Notes under the pieces: model-generated | The model's database searches: none | The model's input: the letters and a program-made list of their open reading frames with translations, nothing else | What the model was told of the DNA's origin: nothing | Translations under genes and position numbers: made by a program | Assembly (NCBI GenBank): GCA_019244185.1 | Contig: JAFATB010000022.1 | Coordinates: 248,001 to 312,000, forward strand | Source: Acidobacteriota bacterium | GTDB lineage: Bacteria; Acidobacteriota; Thermoanaerobaculia; Gp7-AA8 | Direction: 5' to 3' | DNA length: 64,000 bases | Shown here: piece after piece, positions 16,932 through 25,788 of the stretch | Layout of the letters: every line of letters starts with the position of its first letter | Position numbering within the stretch: the first letter of the stretch is position 1

Positions 16932-18855
16932 ACGACTGAGGAACAGCCCGGTGGTGGGAGGCGATGACGAGCTTCTCGTCCACCGGCACGATGGGCGGCG
17001 CGGGGATGTCGGTGTCGCGCGACGGCAGCACCCAACCGAGCTCCGAGTCGGCGACACGCTCGATCTCCAGCGAGAGGCGCTTGACGGGCGCGCCGGCAGT
17101 CTCGCATTCGGCAAGGATGGCGCGTACCTTCAGATTCGGCAGCGCCTGCGTGGAGAGGAACACCTCGTCCGCGCGCGTGCGGCGCACGAGCTCGGCGAGC
17201 GGCTCGCGTCCCGAATGCACTGGCAGTCCGTGCATGACCTTGCCGGCCTTCCGCGGATCGTCGTCGACGAACGCCACCGGCAGGTAGCCGAGCTCCGTGT
17301 TGTTCGTCAGCTCGCGCCACAACAGCTCGCCGCCGTCGCCCGCGCCGTAGATCAGCACGCGCTTGCCGGTGCGCGCGTGCGGCACGCCAAGGGAGCGGCG
17401 GAGCAGGCGGAACGCGAAGCGGCTGCCGGTGAGGAACATCAGCAGCAGCAGCGCGTCGAGCACGAACGCGGTGCGCGAGAAGCCGTCGAAGCGGAACGCG
17501 AAGACGACCAGCACGAGCGTGGCCACCGAGCTCACCGACACCGCTTTGCTGAACAACACGACGTCCGACATACCCGCGTACTTCCAGAGGCCGCGATAGA
17601 CGCCGACGGCGAGGAACGTCGCCAGCTTGATGAAGACGATCGCCGGCAGCGTCTTGAGGAAGAGCTGCCAGTCGGGAGAGCCGGTGCGCGCGGTGCCGAA
17701 GAGCATGCGGTACGACGCGTAGTAGGCGAGCACGATCAGCACGACGTCGAGCGCGACCTCGAAGATGCGCCGCTTGTACGAGAGATCGACGAGGAAGGCC
17801 ACGAGCGGTTTCTGCTGCGCCGCAGAGATCTCGGTTTCGCTGTAGACGCGGACGCCGCCGAGGTAGACGCCGAGGATGCCGAGGACGATCGCGAAGCCGG
17901 CGATCGTGGCCATGCTCACGTCGAGGTCCATGCGCCGCACGGACACCGCCAGCGCGCCGCCGAGGATCGCGAAACCGTAGAGCATCCACACCGCTTTCCG
18001 TTCGGAGAGACCGAGCGCGACGAGACGGTGCGAGGTGTGATCGCGGCCGCCCTGCGACGCCGCGCGTCCGGCCAGCTTGCGCATCAGCGTCACGAACGTC
18101 GTGTCGAAGATGGGGATGCATAGCACGAGCACCGGCACCGCGAGCACGGCCAGAACGCTGCGCGAGCGTCCGCCGCCGCCGCTCTCGGCCATCAGCGCCG
18201 TGCTGGCCAGGAAGAAGCCGACGAACATCGAGCCGCAGTCGCCCATGAAAATCGACGCGGGGTTGTGGTTGTAGATGAGGAAGCCGCCCAGCGCGCCGAA
18301 GAACGCCGACAGCATCAGCGCCTCGGTGAACTGCCCGTTGAGGAAGAAGTTCGTCGCCAGCGACAGCGCCGCGATCGCCGCGACGCCGGCCGAGAGGCCG
18401 TCCATGTTGTCCAGCATGTTCACGGCGTTCGTCACGCCGACCAGCCAGAAGAACGTGATGATCATGTTCAGCACGAACGAGCCGGTCCACGGCAGCACGA
18501 GGCCGAAGTAGACGACCGCGGACGCGCCGAGCAACTGCCCGATCAGCTTCTGGTAGGGCTTGAGATGGAGGAAGTCATCGATGAGACCGACCGCGAACAG
18601 CGCGGAGCTCGCGGCGATGACGACCCAGCTCTGCCTCGTGTGCGGTGCGATGACGACCGTGGAGATCGTGGCGAGGTAGATCGCCACGCCGCCCATCATC
18701 GCCGTCGGCTTGCGGTGCCAGCGGTCTTTCTTCGGAGCCGCGACCGCGCCGATGCGCCGCGCGAACGCGCGTACCGCGGGCGTGACGAGCACGGCGGCCA
18801 GAAACGCCGCCAGCGCCGTGGCGACGATCGTCGTCATGGTGGTCGGGAAGATCAT
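16924..18855 (-). CDS. Polyprenyl-phosphate sugar-1-phosphate transferase (WecA/MraY-like) fused to a membrane plus CoA-binding-like Rossmann module
   Basis: 643 residues. The N-terminal ~330 form a WecA/MraY-family transferase: DD at 93-94 (GLIDDFLHLKPYQKL), NMLDNMDGL at 146-154, FMGDCGS at 203-209 and GGRDHTSHRL at 269-278, with about ten membrane spans. This domain should load a sugar-1-phosphate on undecaprenyl phosphate and start glycan synthesis. Residues ~360-480 add four more spans (ALDVVLIVLAYYASYRML and onward), and ~498-620 a Rossmann-like domain (KRVLIYGAGDGGELL, AFVDDDPRKAG). Those two parts match the N-terminal half of WbpM/CapD-type nucleotide-sugar dehydratases, but the catalytic SDR domain is missing. 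The separate SDR gene next door (18953) may complement it. The start ATG 18855 has AAGGA upstream. Confidence 0.85.
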   Translation of the reverse strand: MIFPTTMTTIVATALAAFLAAVLVTPAVRAFARRIGAVAAPKKDRWHRKPTAMMGGVAIYLATISTVVIAPHTRQSWVVIAASSALFAVGLIDDFLHLKPYQKLIGQLLGASAVVYFGLVLPWTGSFVLNMIITFFWLVGVTNAVNMLDNMDGLSAGVAAIAALSLATNFFLNGQFTEALMLSAFFGALGGFLIYNHNPASIFMGDCGSMFVGFFLASTALMAESGGGGRSRSVLAVLAVPVLVLCIPIFDTTFVTLMRKLAGRAASQGGRDHTSHRLVALGLSERKAVWMLYGFAILGGALAVSVRRMDLDVSMATIAGFAIVLGILGVYLGGVRVYSETEISAAQQKPLVAFLVDLSYKRRIFEVALDVVLIVLAYYASYRMLFGTARTGSPDWQLFLKTLPAIVFIKLATFLAVGVYRGLWKYAGMSDVVLFSKAVSVSSVATLVLVVFAFRFDGFSRTAFVLDALLLLMFLTGSRFAFRLLRRSLGVPHARTGKRVLIYGAGDGGELLWRELTNNTELGYLPVAFVDDDPRKAGKVMHGLPVHSGREPLAELVRRTRADEVFLSTQALPNLKVRAILAECETAGAPVKRLSLEIERVADSELGWVLPSRDTDIPAPPIVPVDEKLVIASHHRAVPQSFN

Positions 18856-18952
18856 GCCCCGCAGCAGTTCCTTGTCCGCATGAGGTGAACGCCGACAAAG
18901 TTATTCGGTCGAGCGAAATTATGCAAGCGGCCGCTGCAACATACGTTGCCGC

Positions 18953-19918
18953 TCAGATGCGCTCGGAGTGGTAGGCGATGACCTGCTGAAGGATGCCGTC
19001 GAGTTTCGTCTTCGGCTGAAAGCCCACGAGCTTGCCGATCTTGCCGATGTCGGGCACGCGGCGCGGCATGTCCTCGAAGCCTTCCTCGTACGCCTCGCTG
19101 TACGGGATGTGCACGATCTCGGAAGTCGAGCCGGTGAGCTCGCGGATGCGCTCGGCGAGCTGGCCGATCGAGATCTCCTCGTTCGAGCCGATGTTGAAGA
19201 CCTGGCCGACGGCATCGTCGTGGTCCATGAGCCCCATCAGCGCGCCGACGACGTCGCCGACGTAGCCGAAGCAGCGCGTCTGCGTGCCGTCGCCGTAAAC
19301 CGTGAGCGGCCGTCCGGCGAGCGCCTGTTTGACGAGCGTCGGAATGACCATGCCGTACTGCCCCGTCTGCCGCGGGCCGACGGTGTTGAAGAGGCGCACG
19401 ACGATCGTGGGCAGCTTCTTCTCGCGCCAGTAGGCGAGGGCGAGGAACTCGTCGATCGCTTTCGAGCACGCGTAGCTCCAGCGCCCTTTCGTCGTCGCAC
19501 CCATGACGAGGTTGCCGTCTTCGCGAAACGGGACCTGCTCGCTGAGGCCGTAAACCTCGGACGTCGACGCGACGAGCACTTTCTTCTTCTTCTTGTTCGC
19601 CGCGGCGAGGACGATCTCCGTGCCGCGCACGTTCGTCTCGATGGTGCGCACCGGGCTCTCGACGATCAGCTTCACGCCGACGGCGGCCGCGAGATGGAAG
19701 ACGACGTCGCAGGTGTCGACGAGCTCGGCGAGCACGGGATAGTTCTGCACCGAGTCGATCGTGTAGTGAAAGCGCGGGTTGCGCTTGGCCTGCTGGATGT
19801 TGTCGATGCTGCCGGTGGAGAGGTCGTCGATGATGAAGACCTCGTCGCCGCGCTCGAGATACGCATCGGCGAGATGCGATCCGATGAACCCTGATCCGCC
19901 CGTGATGAGAACTCGCAA
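18953..19918 (-). CDS. NAD-dependent nucleotide-sugar epimerase/decarboxylase (extended SDR)
   Basis: 321 residues. The TTG start at 19918 is preferred because AGGAG (19928-19924) sits 5 nt ahead and the protein then begins directly with the nucleotide fold MRVLITGGSGFIGSH; longer in-frame extensions are arginine-rich and overlap the glycosyltransferase. SDR catalytic residues are visible as STSEVYG (Ser) and YACSKAIDEF (YxxxK). The C-terminal half has VYGDGTQTRCFGYVGDVV, found in UDP-glucuronate decarboxylases and UDP-sugar 4-epimerases. Which reaction is done cannot be decided by eye. The 3' flank (18856-18952) contains GCAAC-ATAC-GTTGC as a small hairpin but no T tract. Confidence 0.8.
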   Translation of the reverse strand: MRVLITGGSGFIGSHLADAYLERGDEVFIIDDLSTGSIDNIQQAKRNPRFHYTIDSVQNYPVLAELVDTCDVVFHLAAAVGVKLIVESPVRTIETNVRGTEIVLAAANKKKKKVLVASTSEVYGLSEQVPFREDGNLVMGATTKGRWSYACSKAIDEFLALAYWREKKLPTIVVRLFNTVGPRQTGQYGMVIPTLVKQALAGRPLTVYGDGTQTRCFGYVGDVVGALMGLMDHDDAVGQVFNIGSNEEISIGQLAERIRELTGSTSEIVHIPYSEAYEEGFEDMPRRVPDIGKIGKLVGFQPKTKLDGILQQVIAYHSERI

Positions 19919-19920
19919 TG

Positions 19921-21165
19921 TCACTCCTGGGTGTTGGCTCGCGGATGCACCCGGAGCTCTCGGTATAGCCGGATTATATCGGCGACGAGCCGGTCCTTCG
20001 AATACGTCGCGTGCGCGAATGCTTTGCCGCGCTCCGAGAAGCGCGCGCGCAACGCTGCATCCGTCGCAAGCCGCCGCAAGCCCGCCGCGAAGCCGCGCTC
20101 GTCGTTCGACGCCGCGGTGACGCCGCGCTCGCGGATCTCGTATGCGACGCCGTCGCGTTCGACGCGCTCTTCGATGCGGCCGAGCACGTCGACGACGCCG
20201 CCCACCGCGGTGCTGATCGCCGGGAGGCCCGCGGCGAGCGCCTCGATGAGCGTGAGCGGCGTGCCTTCGTTCAGCGACGTCAGCGCGGCGATGTCGATCG
20301 ACGCGTAGATCTCGTCGATCGTGCGCGTGCCGGCGAACTCCATCCGCGCGCCGAGGCCGAGCTCCCGCGCGCGACGCTCGAGCGCGACGCGCTCGCTGCC
20401 GTCGCCGTACGCGACGAAACGCAGCGATGCGTCCGCGAGCGCGGCGGCGACGCGGAGAAAGAGCTCGTGGTTCTTGATCGGCGCGAGCCGGCCGACAATT
20501 CCGGCGACCAGCGGCTCGTGCTGATGCGGCGGCACATCGCACGACGTGAGATCGAGTCCGAGCGGAATGACGCGGAACTGCTCCGCGCGGCCCACGCCGA
20601 AGGTCTCGTGAATCTCGCGCCGCTGCTGGTCGCTGATCGTGACGATGACGTCGGTCGTGAATCGCGCGAGCAGTTTCTCGATCGTGAGGAACACGCGCGT
20701 CTTCAACCGGCCGTAGTAGCTGTGGAAGACGTGGCCGTGAAACGTGTGCACGAAGCGCACGCGGCGCGGGCGTCCGATGAGCGTGCCGGGCGTGAGCCAG
20801 CGATAGAGCCAGCCCGCGATGCGGCCCGCGGTCCCGGCTTTGGCGGTGTGCGTATGGATGATGTCGGGGCGGAAGCGCTTGAAAAAGCGGAAGAGCTTCA
20901 CGACCGTCACGAGGTCGCGCGGCGAGATCTCGCGGCTCATCTCCGGGATCACGACCGGCGCGACGCCGTGCGCGTGCGCGAACGCGCTCATGTCCTCTTC
21001 GCCGGGCGGCACGATGCCGGTGATGAGCGCGGTCTCGAATTCGCCGTGCGACGCCGCGGGCGCCAGCGCTTCCGACAGCCAGACCACGTGGCGCGCGGGA
21101 CCGCCGACGTTGAGCCGCGCGATGATGCGCGCGATGCGCAGCGGCCGCGGCTCAGCGCGGCGCAC
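19921..21165 (-). CDS. Glycosyltransferase family 4
   Basis: 414 residues from GTG 21165, which has AGGAA 7 nt upstream and overlaps the end of the preceding gene by 14 bp; longer starts are polar and unlikely. The sequence has the GT4 order: IARLNVGGPARHVVWLSEAL (acceptor domain), DIIHTHTAKAGTAGRIAG, FHGHVFHSYYG, then ISDQQRREI and a C-terminal donor domain with VAGIVGRLAPIKNHELFLR, VAYGDGSER, and NEGTPLTLIEALAAGLPAISTAVGG (E-x7-E). It transfers a sugar from a nucleotide donor to the lipid-linked glycan in the cytoplasm. Confidence 0.85.
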   Translation of the reverse strand: MRRAEPRPLRIARIIARLNVGGPARHVVWLSEALAPAASHGEFETALITGIVPPGEEDMSAFAHAHGVAPVVIPEMSREISPRDLVTVVKLFRFFKRFRPDIIHTHTAKAGTAGRIAGWLYRWLTPGTLIGRPRRVRFVHTFHGHVFHSYYGRLKTRVFLTIEKLLARFTTDVIVTISDQQRREIHETFGVGRAEQFRVIPLGLDLTSCDVPPHQHEPLVAGIVGRLAPIKNHELFLRVAAALADASLRFVAYGDGSERVALERRARELGLGARMEFAGTRTIDEIYASIDIAALTSLNEGTPLTLIEALAAGLPAISTAVGGVVDVLGRIEERVERDGVAYEIRERGVTAASNDERGFAAGLRRLATDAALRARFSERGKAFAHATYSKDRLVADIIRLYRELRVHPRANTQE

Positions 21166-21643
21166 GAAGCCGTTCCTGCACGCGCCGCAGCACTTCCTCC
21201 GACTGGATGATCTCGAGGACGTTCGAGCGGAAGCGCGCGGCGGTGGCGTAGTTCTCGGCGGCATCGTCGGTGCGGCCGAGGCGCACGTCAGCGTCGCCGA
21301 TGGCGACGTAGAACTCCGGACGGCGATCGATCTTCAGCGCGTCCTGCATCACCGGAATGATCTCGTCGTAGCGGCCGAGGCGATCGAGCGTTGCGCCGAT
21401 CATCGTGTACGCGCGCGGCTCGGTGGGGCAGCGGTCGCGCAGCGCATAGAGGTCGGTGAGGTTCTCGCGCGCCATCGCCGTCGCGGCCACGTCGTCCTTC
21501 ATGTCGAGCATCGTCGCGGTGCGGTTGCGGAGATCGGTCACCATGAGATCGCATGCGTACGGCGCGTAAACCCAAACGCGAAACGCGTACACGCAGAACG
21601 CCGCCACGGCGGTGACGATCGCGATGCGCGCGATGCGACTCAC
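21152..21643 (-). CDS. Membrane-anchored TPR protein
   Basis: 163 residues from GTG 21643 (GTGA overlap with the stop of the ligase gene). One N-terminal membrane span (IARIAIVTAVAAFCVYAFRVWVYAP) is followed by about three tetratricopeptide-like helices pairs (TEPRAYTMIGATLDRLGRYDEIIPVMQDALKI; RPEFYVAIGDADVRLGRTDDAAENYATAARF). Small TPR proteins beside O-antigen ligases are common and may act as assembly partners, which is inference. Translationally coupled on both sides. Confidence 0.7.
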   Translation of the reverse strand: MSRIARIAIVTAVAAFCVYAFRVWVYAPYACDLMVTDLRNRTATMLDMKDDVAATAMARENLTDLYALRDRCPTEPRAYTMIGATLDRLGRYDEIIPVMQDALKIDRRPEFYVAIGDADVRLGRTDDAAENYATAARFRSNVLEIIQSEEVLRRVQERLRAPR

Positions 21644-22893
21644 AACTCGCTCCAGCCGGCCAGCAGCGCGCCGAACGAGACGATGAGCTCCCGCGTCACC
21701 GCGACCTGCAACGGAAACTGCGCGAGACAGAGCACGAGCAGCGTGCCCCCGAGCGGCAGCGCGACGCGCGCGGCCAAACGCGTGCGCGCGTGGTCGAGCG
21801 TCGTCACGCGCCGAGCGGTGAAGACGATCGCGATCACGATCGCGAGGAACAGCGCGTAGCCGACGACGCCCGTCTCCGCGAGCGTCTGCAGATGATCGTT
21901 GTGCGTCTCGCCGAAGTTCGTGCCGCTCTGCTCGACGAGCGACGGCGGATACCGCTGCTCGACGCGCACGATGTACGGCATGTAGTGGTACTTGTACGTG
22001 CCCGGCCCCATGCCGGTGAGCGGCCGGTCGCGCGTCATCTCGATCGCGGCGAGCGCCGCCGACACGCGCTCGGACGCGACGACGTTGAGCTGCCCCTGCG
22101 CGATCGCGCGCGGCACCGCGATGAGCGAGGTCACGGCGCGCATGTGCAGCGCGAGCGCGAGTCCGAGTGCGAGCGCGAGTCCGGCCACGAGCAGCAGCGC
22201 GCGCTTCCACGAGCGGCCGATGCTGATCAGCACGACGCCGGCCGCGAGTCCGACGACGGCCGTGCGCGTCTGCGAGAACAGCACGCCGCCCGCGCCGGCG
22301 ATCGCACCGCACGCGTAGAGCCACCGACGCACGCCCGGCACTTCGATCGCCGCGACGATGAGGATCACGACGTTCAGCGCGAGGAACGTCCCGACGATGT
22401 TCGGGTTGCCGAGGCACGCCGTCGCGCGCATGTGCATCGGCATCCGCGGCGAGACCGTGAACGGATTCCAGCGCCCGGTCTCCTGCAGAAAGGCGAGCAT
22501 CGTGTTGAGCACGGTCGCGGGCACGAGCACATCGATCATCACGAGGCCGATCGCGCGCGCGCCGTACCAGACCGTGAGAAAGACGAGCGCCGCCGCGATC
22601 CACGTGACCAGCACCGGCACGCTCAGCAGACGGTTCGTCGAGATGAGCGTCGTGAATGAGATCCAGACGATGCCCGCCGCGATGATGCCGAGGAGCTCAC
22701 GGCGCCGCGCCAGCGTCCGCAACCGCTCGCGATCGCCGAACGTGGCCGCGATCGTGAGCAGCAGCAACCCGAGGAGCGCCTCGGTGCGCATCGCCGATTC
22801 TTTGATCGTGCGGAAGCGGTCGATCTGATCGGCGGCGACGATGAACGGCACGAGCGCAACGCCCGCCACGGCCAGCGTCGCCGCGGCGTTCAC
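21640..22893 (-). CDS. O-antigen ligase/polymerase family membrane protein (WaaL/Wzy-like)
   Basis: 417 residues from GTG 22893; a CTG at 22932 lies 7 nt after a -10-like TATACT and could also be the start. About ten to twelve membrane spans. The long periplasmic loop contains RPLTGMGPGTYKYHY, and FGETHNDHLQTLAETGVVG, the H-N-D-x-L-x-x-x-x-E-x-G signature of the O-antigen ligase (Wzy_C) family. Also SQTRTAVVGLAAGVVL, where R is commonly required. It should polymerise or ligate polysaccharide on the periplasmic side. First gene of the minus-strand unit running to 16924. Confidence 0.8.
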   Translation of the reverse strand: MNAAATLAVAGVALVPFIVAADQIDRFRTIKESAMRTEALLGLLLLTIAATFGDRERLRTLARRRELLGIIAAGIVWISFTTLISTNRLLSVPVLVTWIAAALVFLTVWYGARAIGLVMIDVLVPATVLNTMLAFLQETGRWNPFTVSPRMPMHMRATACLGNPNIVGTFLALNVVILIVAAIEVPGVRRWLYACGAIAGAGGVLFSQTRTAVVGLAAGVVLISIGRSWKRALLLVAGLALALGLALALHMRAVTSLIAVPRAIAQGQLNVVASERVSAALAAIEMTRDRPLTGMGPGTYKYHYMPYIVRVEQRYPPSLVEQSGTNFGETHNDHLQTLAETGVVGYALFLAIVIAIVFTARRVTTLDHARTRLAARVALPLGGTLLVLCLAQFPLQVAVTRELIVSFGALLAGWSEL

Positions 22894-22939
22894 GGTCCAG
22901 TCGCGATCGGAGAAAAGTGCGATTTTGCGCAGCGGCGGG

Positions 22940-22945
22940 AGTATA
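22940..22945 (-). promoter_or_regulatory. -10-like TATACT for the minus-strand polysaccharide unit
   Basis: TATACT on the minus strand, in the short gap between the divergent genes at 22893 and 23009. No convincing -35 hexamer; the CTG at 22932 begins 7 nt downstream, so the transcript may be leaderless or nearly so. Confidence 0.4.
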
Positions 22946-23008
22946 GCGGACGCGGCGCGGCGGCGAAGGAAGAGGGCGCGGCGGCGCCCGCGTTTCCCCT
23001 CCGCGAGC

Positions 23009-23758
23009 ATGCAGCCGTTCGGCCCGCACACGATCAAGCGCATGTCGCGCGACGAGCTCGCCGAGTTCGTCAGCGACACGCTGCGCAGCCTCACCGAAGA
23101 GGAAACGCTCGCGGTGATCGCGAACCCCTACGTCACGCCGCAGCTCCTCGGCAAGATCGCGCAGACGCAGCGGCTCACCGGCTACTACTCCGTCCGCCTC
23201 GAGCTTGTCGCACACCGGCAGACGCCGCAGGCGCACGCGACGAAGCTCGTGCACTACCTCTACTGGATGGACCTCGTGCGGCTGTCCGTCGAGGTCACGA
23301 TTCCGGCGCCCGTGCGGCGCGCGATCGACACGCAGCTGCTCAACCGCGTCGAGAAGCTCAGCCTCGGCGAGCGCGTCGCGTCCGCGCGCCGCTGCAGCCA
23401 CGCCCTCATCAAGCACTTCCTCTTCGATCCGCATCCGCGCGTCTTCGAGGCGCTGCTCGTCAACAAGCGCCTGCGCGAAGACGATCTCGTCGCGCTCGCG
23501 AGCTCGCCGCATGCGACGCCGGAGAAGCTGACGATGCTCGCCGCCGATCTCAAATGGTCGTACCGCTACGCGATCCGCAAGGCGCTCGTGCTCAATCCGC
23601 TCACGCCGCGCGCCGCGGCGGCGTCGCAGCTGCGCTATCTGTCGCGCGTCGACCTGCGGCACATTCACGCCAATCCGCAGACGTCGGTTTATCTGCGGCG
23701 CTGCATCGAGCGCATTCGCCCGGAGGATTTTTCCGCCTCGGTCGAAGGGATTGAATAA
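23009..23758 (+). CDS. Helical-repeat protein of unknown function (related to the protein at 24700)
   Basis: 249 residues from ATG 23009 (ATG 23042 is an alternative); no signal peptide or membrane span, so probably cytoplasmic. It is built of helical repeats with a recurring NP..TP turn: ANPYVTPQLLGKIAQ, VAHRQTPQAHATKL, LFDPHPRVFEALL, LNPLTPRAAAASQL. The segment WSYRYAIRKALVLNPLTP...RVDLRHIHANPQ aligns with the end of the gene at 24700 (WISKYNLIVILCRNPKAP...LRDLKGLKDD). Possibly a HEAT/LRV-like scaffold. It sits directly upstream of rodZ, which suggests a link with cell shape or envelope, but this is inference. Confidence 0.6.
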   Translation: MQPFGPHTIKRMSRDELAEFVSDTLRSLTEEETLAVIANPYVTPQLLGKIAQTQRLTGYYSVRLELVAHRQTPQAHATKLVHYLYWMDLVRLSVEVTIPAPVRRAIDTQLLNRVEKLSLGERVASARRCSHALIKHFLFDPHPRVFEALLVNKRLREDDLVALASSPHATPEKLTMLAADLKWSYRYAIRKALVLNPLTPRAAAASQLRYLSRVDLRHIHANPQTSVYLRRCIERIRPEDFSASVEGIE

Positions 23759-23770
23759 AATGCCCGGCGG

Positions 23771-24703
23771 ATGGTCGATCAGGAACCGCAGCCCTCGGCG
23801 AGCGGGTCGGAGCTTGCCTCGTTCGGGGAAGAGCTCCGTCGCGAGCGGGAGATCCGCGGCATCTCGCTGAAAGAGATCGCCGACGCGACGAAGATCAGCA
23901 AGCGGTTCCTCGAGGCGCTCGAACGCAACGACCACCGCACGCTCCCGGCGCCGGTCTTCACGCGCGGCTTCGTGCGCGAGTACGCGCGCTACGTCGGCCT
24001 CAACGCCGAGGAGATGGTGAACCGCTACAACTTCGCGGCGGCGAACGACGATCGCATCGAGAAGCCGCCGCACGTCGAACGGCATCCGGCCGCGCCGGTG
24101 CGCGACATCACGCCGAAGGCGCCGCCGAAGCGCGGCATCCCGCCGGCGTACGCGCGCATCAACATGGGCGCGGTCGTGCTCGTGCTCATCATCATCGCGC
24201 TCGGCGGCGTCGCGTACTGGGCGATCCAGCACAAGCGCGACGGTGAGCTCGGCGCGGACATCAACGCCACGCCGCCCGTGAGTGCCGCGAAGAACGTGGT
24301 GGCGCCGCCGGTCGTGCCGCCCGCGCCGAAGCCCGCGGACGACTCGGTCCTGCGCCTCGGCATCGAAGTCACGGCCGACTCGTGGATCGACCTGAAAGCG
24401 GACGGCAAGCCGGTCTTCCACGACGTCCTCGCGCACGGCGAGCATCGCAGCTTCGAGGCGCAGCAGCAGTTCCGCTTCGACCGCATCGGCAACGCCGCGG
24501 GCGTGCAGCTCACGCTCAACGGCACGCGCGTGCCGCCGCTCGGCGGAGACGGCGAGGTCGTGAAGAACCGCGTCTTCGACCGCGACACGCTGCGGCAGTT
24601 GCGCGCGGCGCCGCAAACGGCGACCGCATCGTCGACAACCGCGCCCACCACCACCGCGCAGTCCGCGACGCAGGCCACGCCTCTGCAGCCGGAACGGCCA
24701 TGA
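23771..24703 (+). CDS. rodZ: RodZ-like cytoskeleton-associated protein (HTH, membrane span, DUF4115)
   Basis: 310 residues. Residues ~17-85 form an Xre-like helix-turn-helix (FGEELRREREIRGISLKEIADATKISKRFLEAL), typical of RodZ where it contacts MreB. A membrane span lies at ~132-152 (MGAVVLVLIIIALGGVAYWAI) and the periplasmic domain at ~195-280 (LRLGIEVTADSWIDLKADGKPVF ... GVQLTLNG) fits DUF4115. ATG 23771 has no ribosome site; TAAAAT at 23756-23761 ends 9 nt upstream, so a near-leaderless mRNA is possible. Overlaps the next gene by 4 bp. No mreB gene is in the window. Confidence 0.85.
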   Translation: MVDQEPQPSASGSELASFGEELRREREIRGISLKEIADATKISKRFLEALERNDHRTLPAPVFTRGFVREYARYVGLNAEEMVNRYNFAAANDDRIEKPPHVERHPAAPVRDITPKAPPKRGIPPAYARINMGAVVLVLIIIALGGVAYWAIQHKRDGELGADINATPPVSAAKNVVAPPVVPPAPKPADDSVLRLGIEVTADSWIDLKADGKPVFHDVLAHGEHRSFEAQQQFRFDRIGNAAGVQLTLNGTRVPPLGGDGEVVKNRVFDRDTLRQLRAAPQTATASSTTAPTTTAQSATQATPLQPERP

Positions 24704-25788
24704 GCACCACCGCTCCCGGCGAGCTGACCGCATCGGCCGTCATCAGCCTCATCGAAAGCGGCGCGTATCCGCGCGACGTGGTGCTGACCATCGCGCGCGG
24801 CTTTCTGCCGCTCGAGCAGGAAGACCTCGTGGCGGTGCTCGCGTACCTCGGCGCGTTGGACGACGACGAGATCTCGGCGACGGCGCGCACCGCGCTGGCG
24901 GACGTGCCGTCGCGCATCGTGGCCGGCTTCGCCGCGAACGAGGACGTCGAGGCCGTGCACCTCGAGCGGCTGCTCGGCATCGCCAGCGATCCGCTCGTGC
25001 TCGAGGCGCTCATCCGCAACCGCGCCGTGAGCGATGCCGCGGTGGCCGCGCTCGCCGCGCGTGCCGAGGCACGCGTGCAGGAAGTCATCGTCATCAACCA
25101 CGCGCGCATCCTCCGCGCGCCGGAGATCCTCGACGCGCTGCTCGCGAACCCCACGCTCGCGCCGGAAGCGCGGCGCCGCGCGCTCGAAACGCGCGAGGAG
25201 TTCTTCGACAAAAAAGCGCGGCTGCAGCAGGAAGAGGAAGAGCCGGAGGTCGTCGAGCTGCCGCTCGAGCCGATCCTGGACCTGCTCGAAAAAGCGCGGG
25301 AGCTCGAACACGATGGTGCCGCGGCGCCCACGCCGTCGCTCACCGAGAGCGAGCGCGAGAAGATGAAAGCGTCCGTCGTCTGGGCGCGGCTCGCGTACAT
25401 GTCGATCTCCGAGAAAGTGCAGCTGGCGTTCAAAGGCGACCGCATGCTGCGCATGCTTCTCGTACGCGAGCGCGTGAAGCTGATCGCCTCGGCGGTCATG
25501 CGCAATCCGCGTCTGACGGATCAGGAAATCGAGAGCATCGCCGGCATGCGCAACGTCGACGAAGAGGTTCTGCGCATGATCGGCACGCGCCGCGACTGGA
25601 TCAGCAAGTACAACCTGATCGTCATCCTCTGCCGCAATCCAAAGGCTCCTGTGGGGGTTGTCCTGCCGTTGATCAATCGTTTAACCTTACGAGATTTGAA
25701 GGGGTTGAAAGACGACAAGGGAGTCTCGCAAGTGGTCCGTGAAACGGCCAAGCGGATTTACCTGTCGCGGACCCAGAAAACCGGATGA
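24700..25788 (+). CDS. Helical-repeat protein of unknown function (DUF2336-like appearance)
   Basis: 362 residues from ATG 24700 (ATGA overlap with rodZ). Cytoplasmic, all-helical, with degenerate repeats in the first 170 residues (DVVLTIARGFLPLEQEDLVAVLAYLG; DEISATARTAL; VLEALIRNRAVSDAAVAAL; EILDALLANPTLAPEARRRAL), an acidic linker (LQQEEEEPEVVELPLEPILDL), and a second helical block related to the gene at 23009 (VMRNPRLTDQEIESIAGMRN; ILCRNPKAPVGVVLPLINRLTLRDL). G+C falls slightly at the 3' end. It overlaps the DnaJ-like gene by 4 bp, so translation is coupled across rodZ, this gene and dnaJ-like. Function unknown. Confidence 0.6.
   Translation: MSTTAPGELTASAVISLIESGAYPRDVVLTIARGFLPLEQEDLVAVLAYLGALDDDEISATARTALADVPSRIVAGFAANEDVEAVHLERLLGIASDPLVLEALIRNRAVSDAAVAALAARAEARVQEVIVINHARILRAPEILDALLANPTLAPEARRRALETREEFFDKKARLQQEEEEPEVVELPLEPILDLLEKARELEHDGAAAPTPSLTESEREKMKASVVWARLAYMSISEKVQLAFKGDRMLRMLLVRERVKLIASAVMRNPRLTDQEIESIAGMRNVDEEVLRMIGTRRDWISKYNLIVILCRNPKAPVGVVLPLINRLTLRDLKGLKDDKGVSQVVRETAKRIYLSRTQKTG

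Noticed and set aside
18856..18952. Terminator between the SDR and PGT-fusion genes
   Set aside because: A GCAAC/GTTGC hairpin is present but there is no T-rich tail, and the downstream gene reads in the same direction; read-through is more likely.
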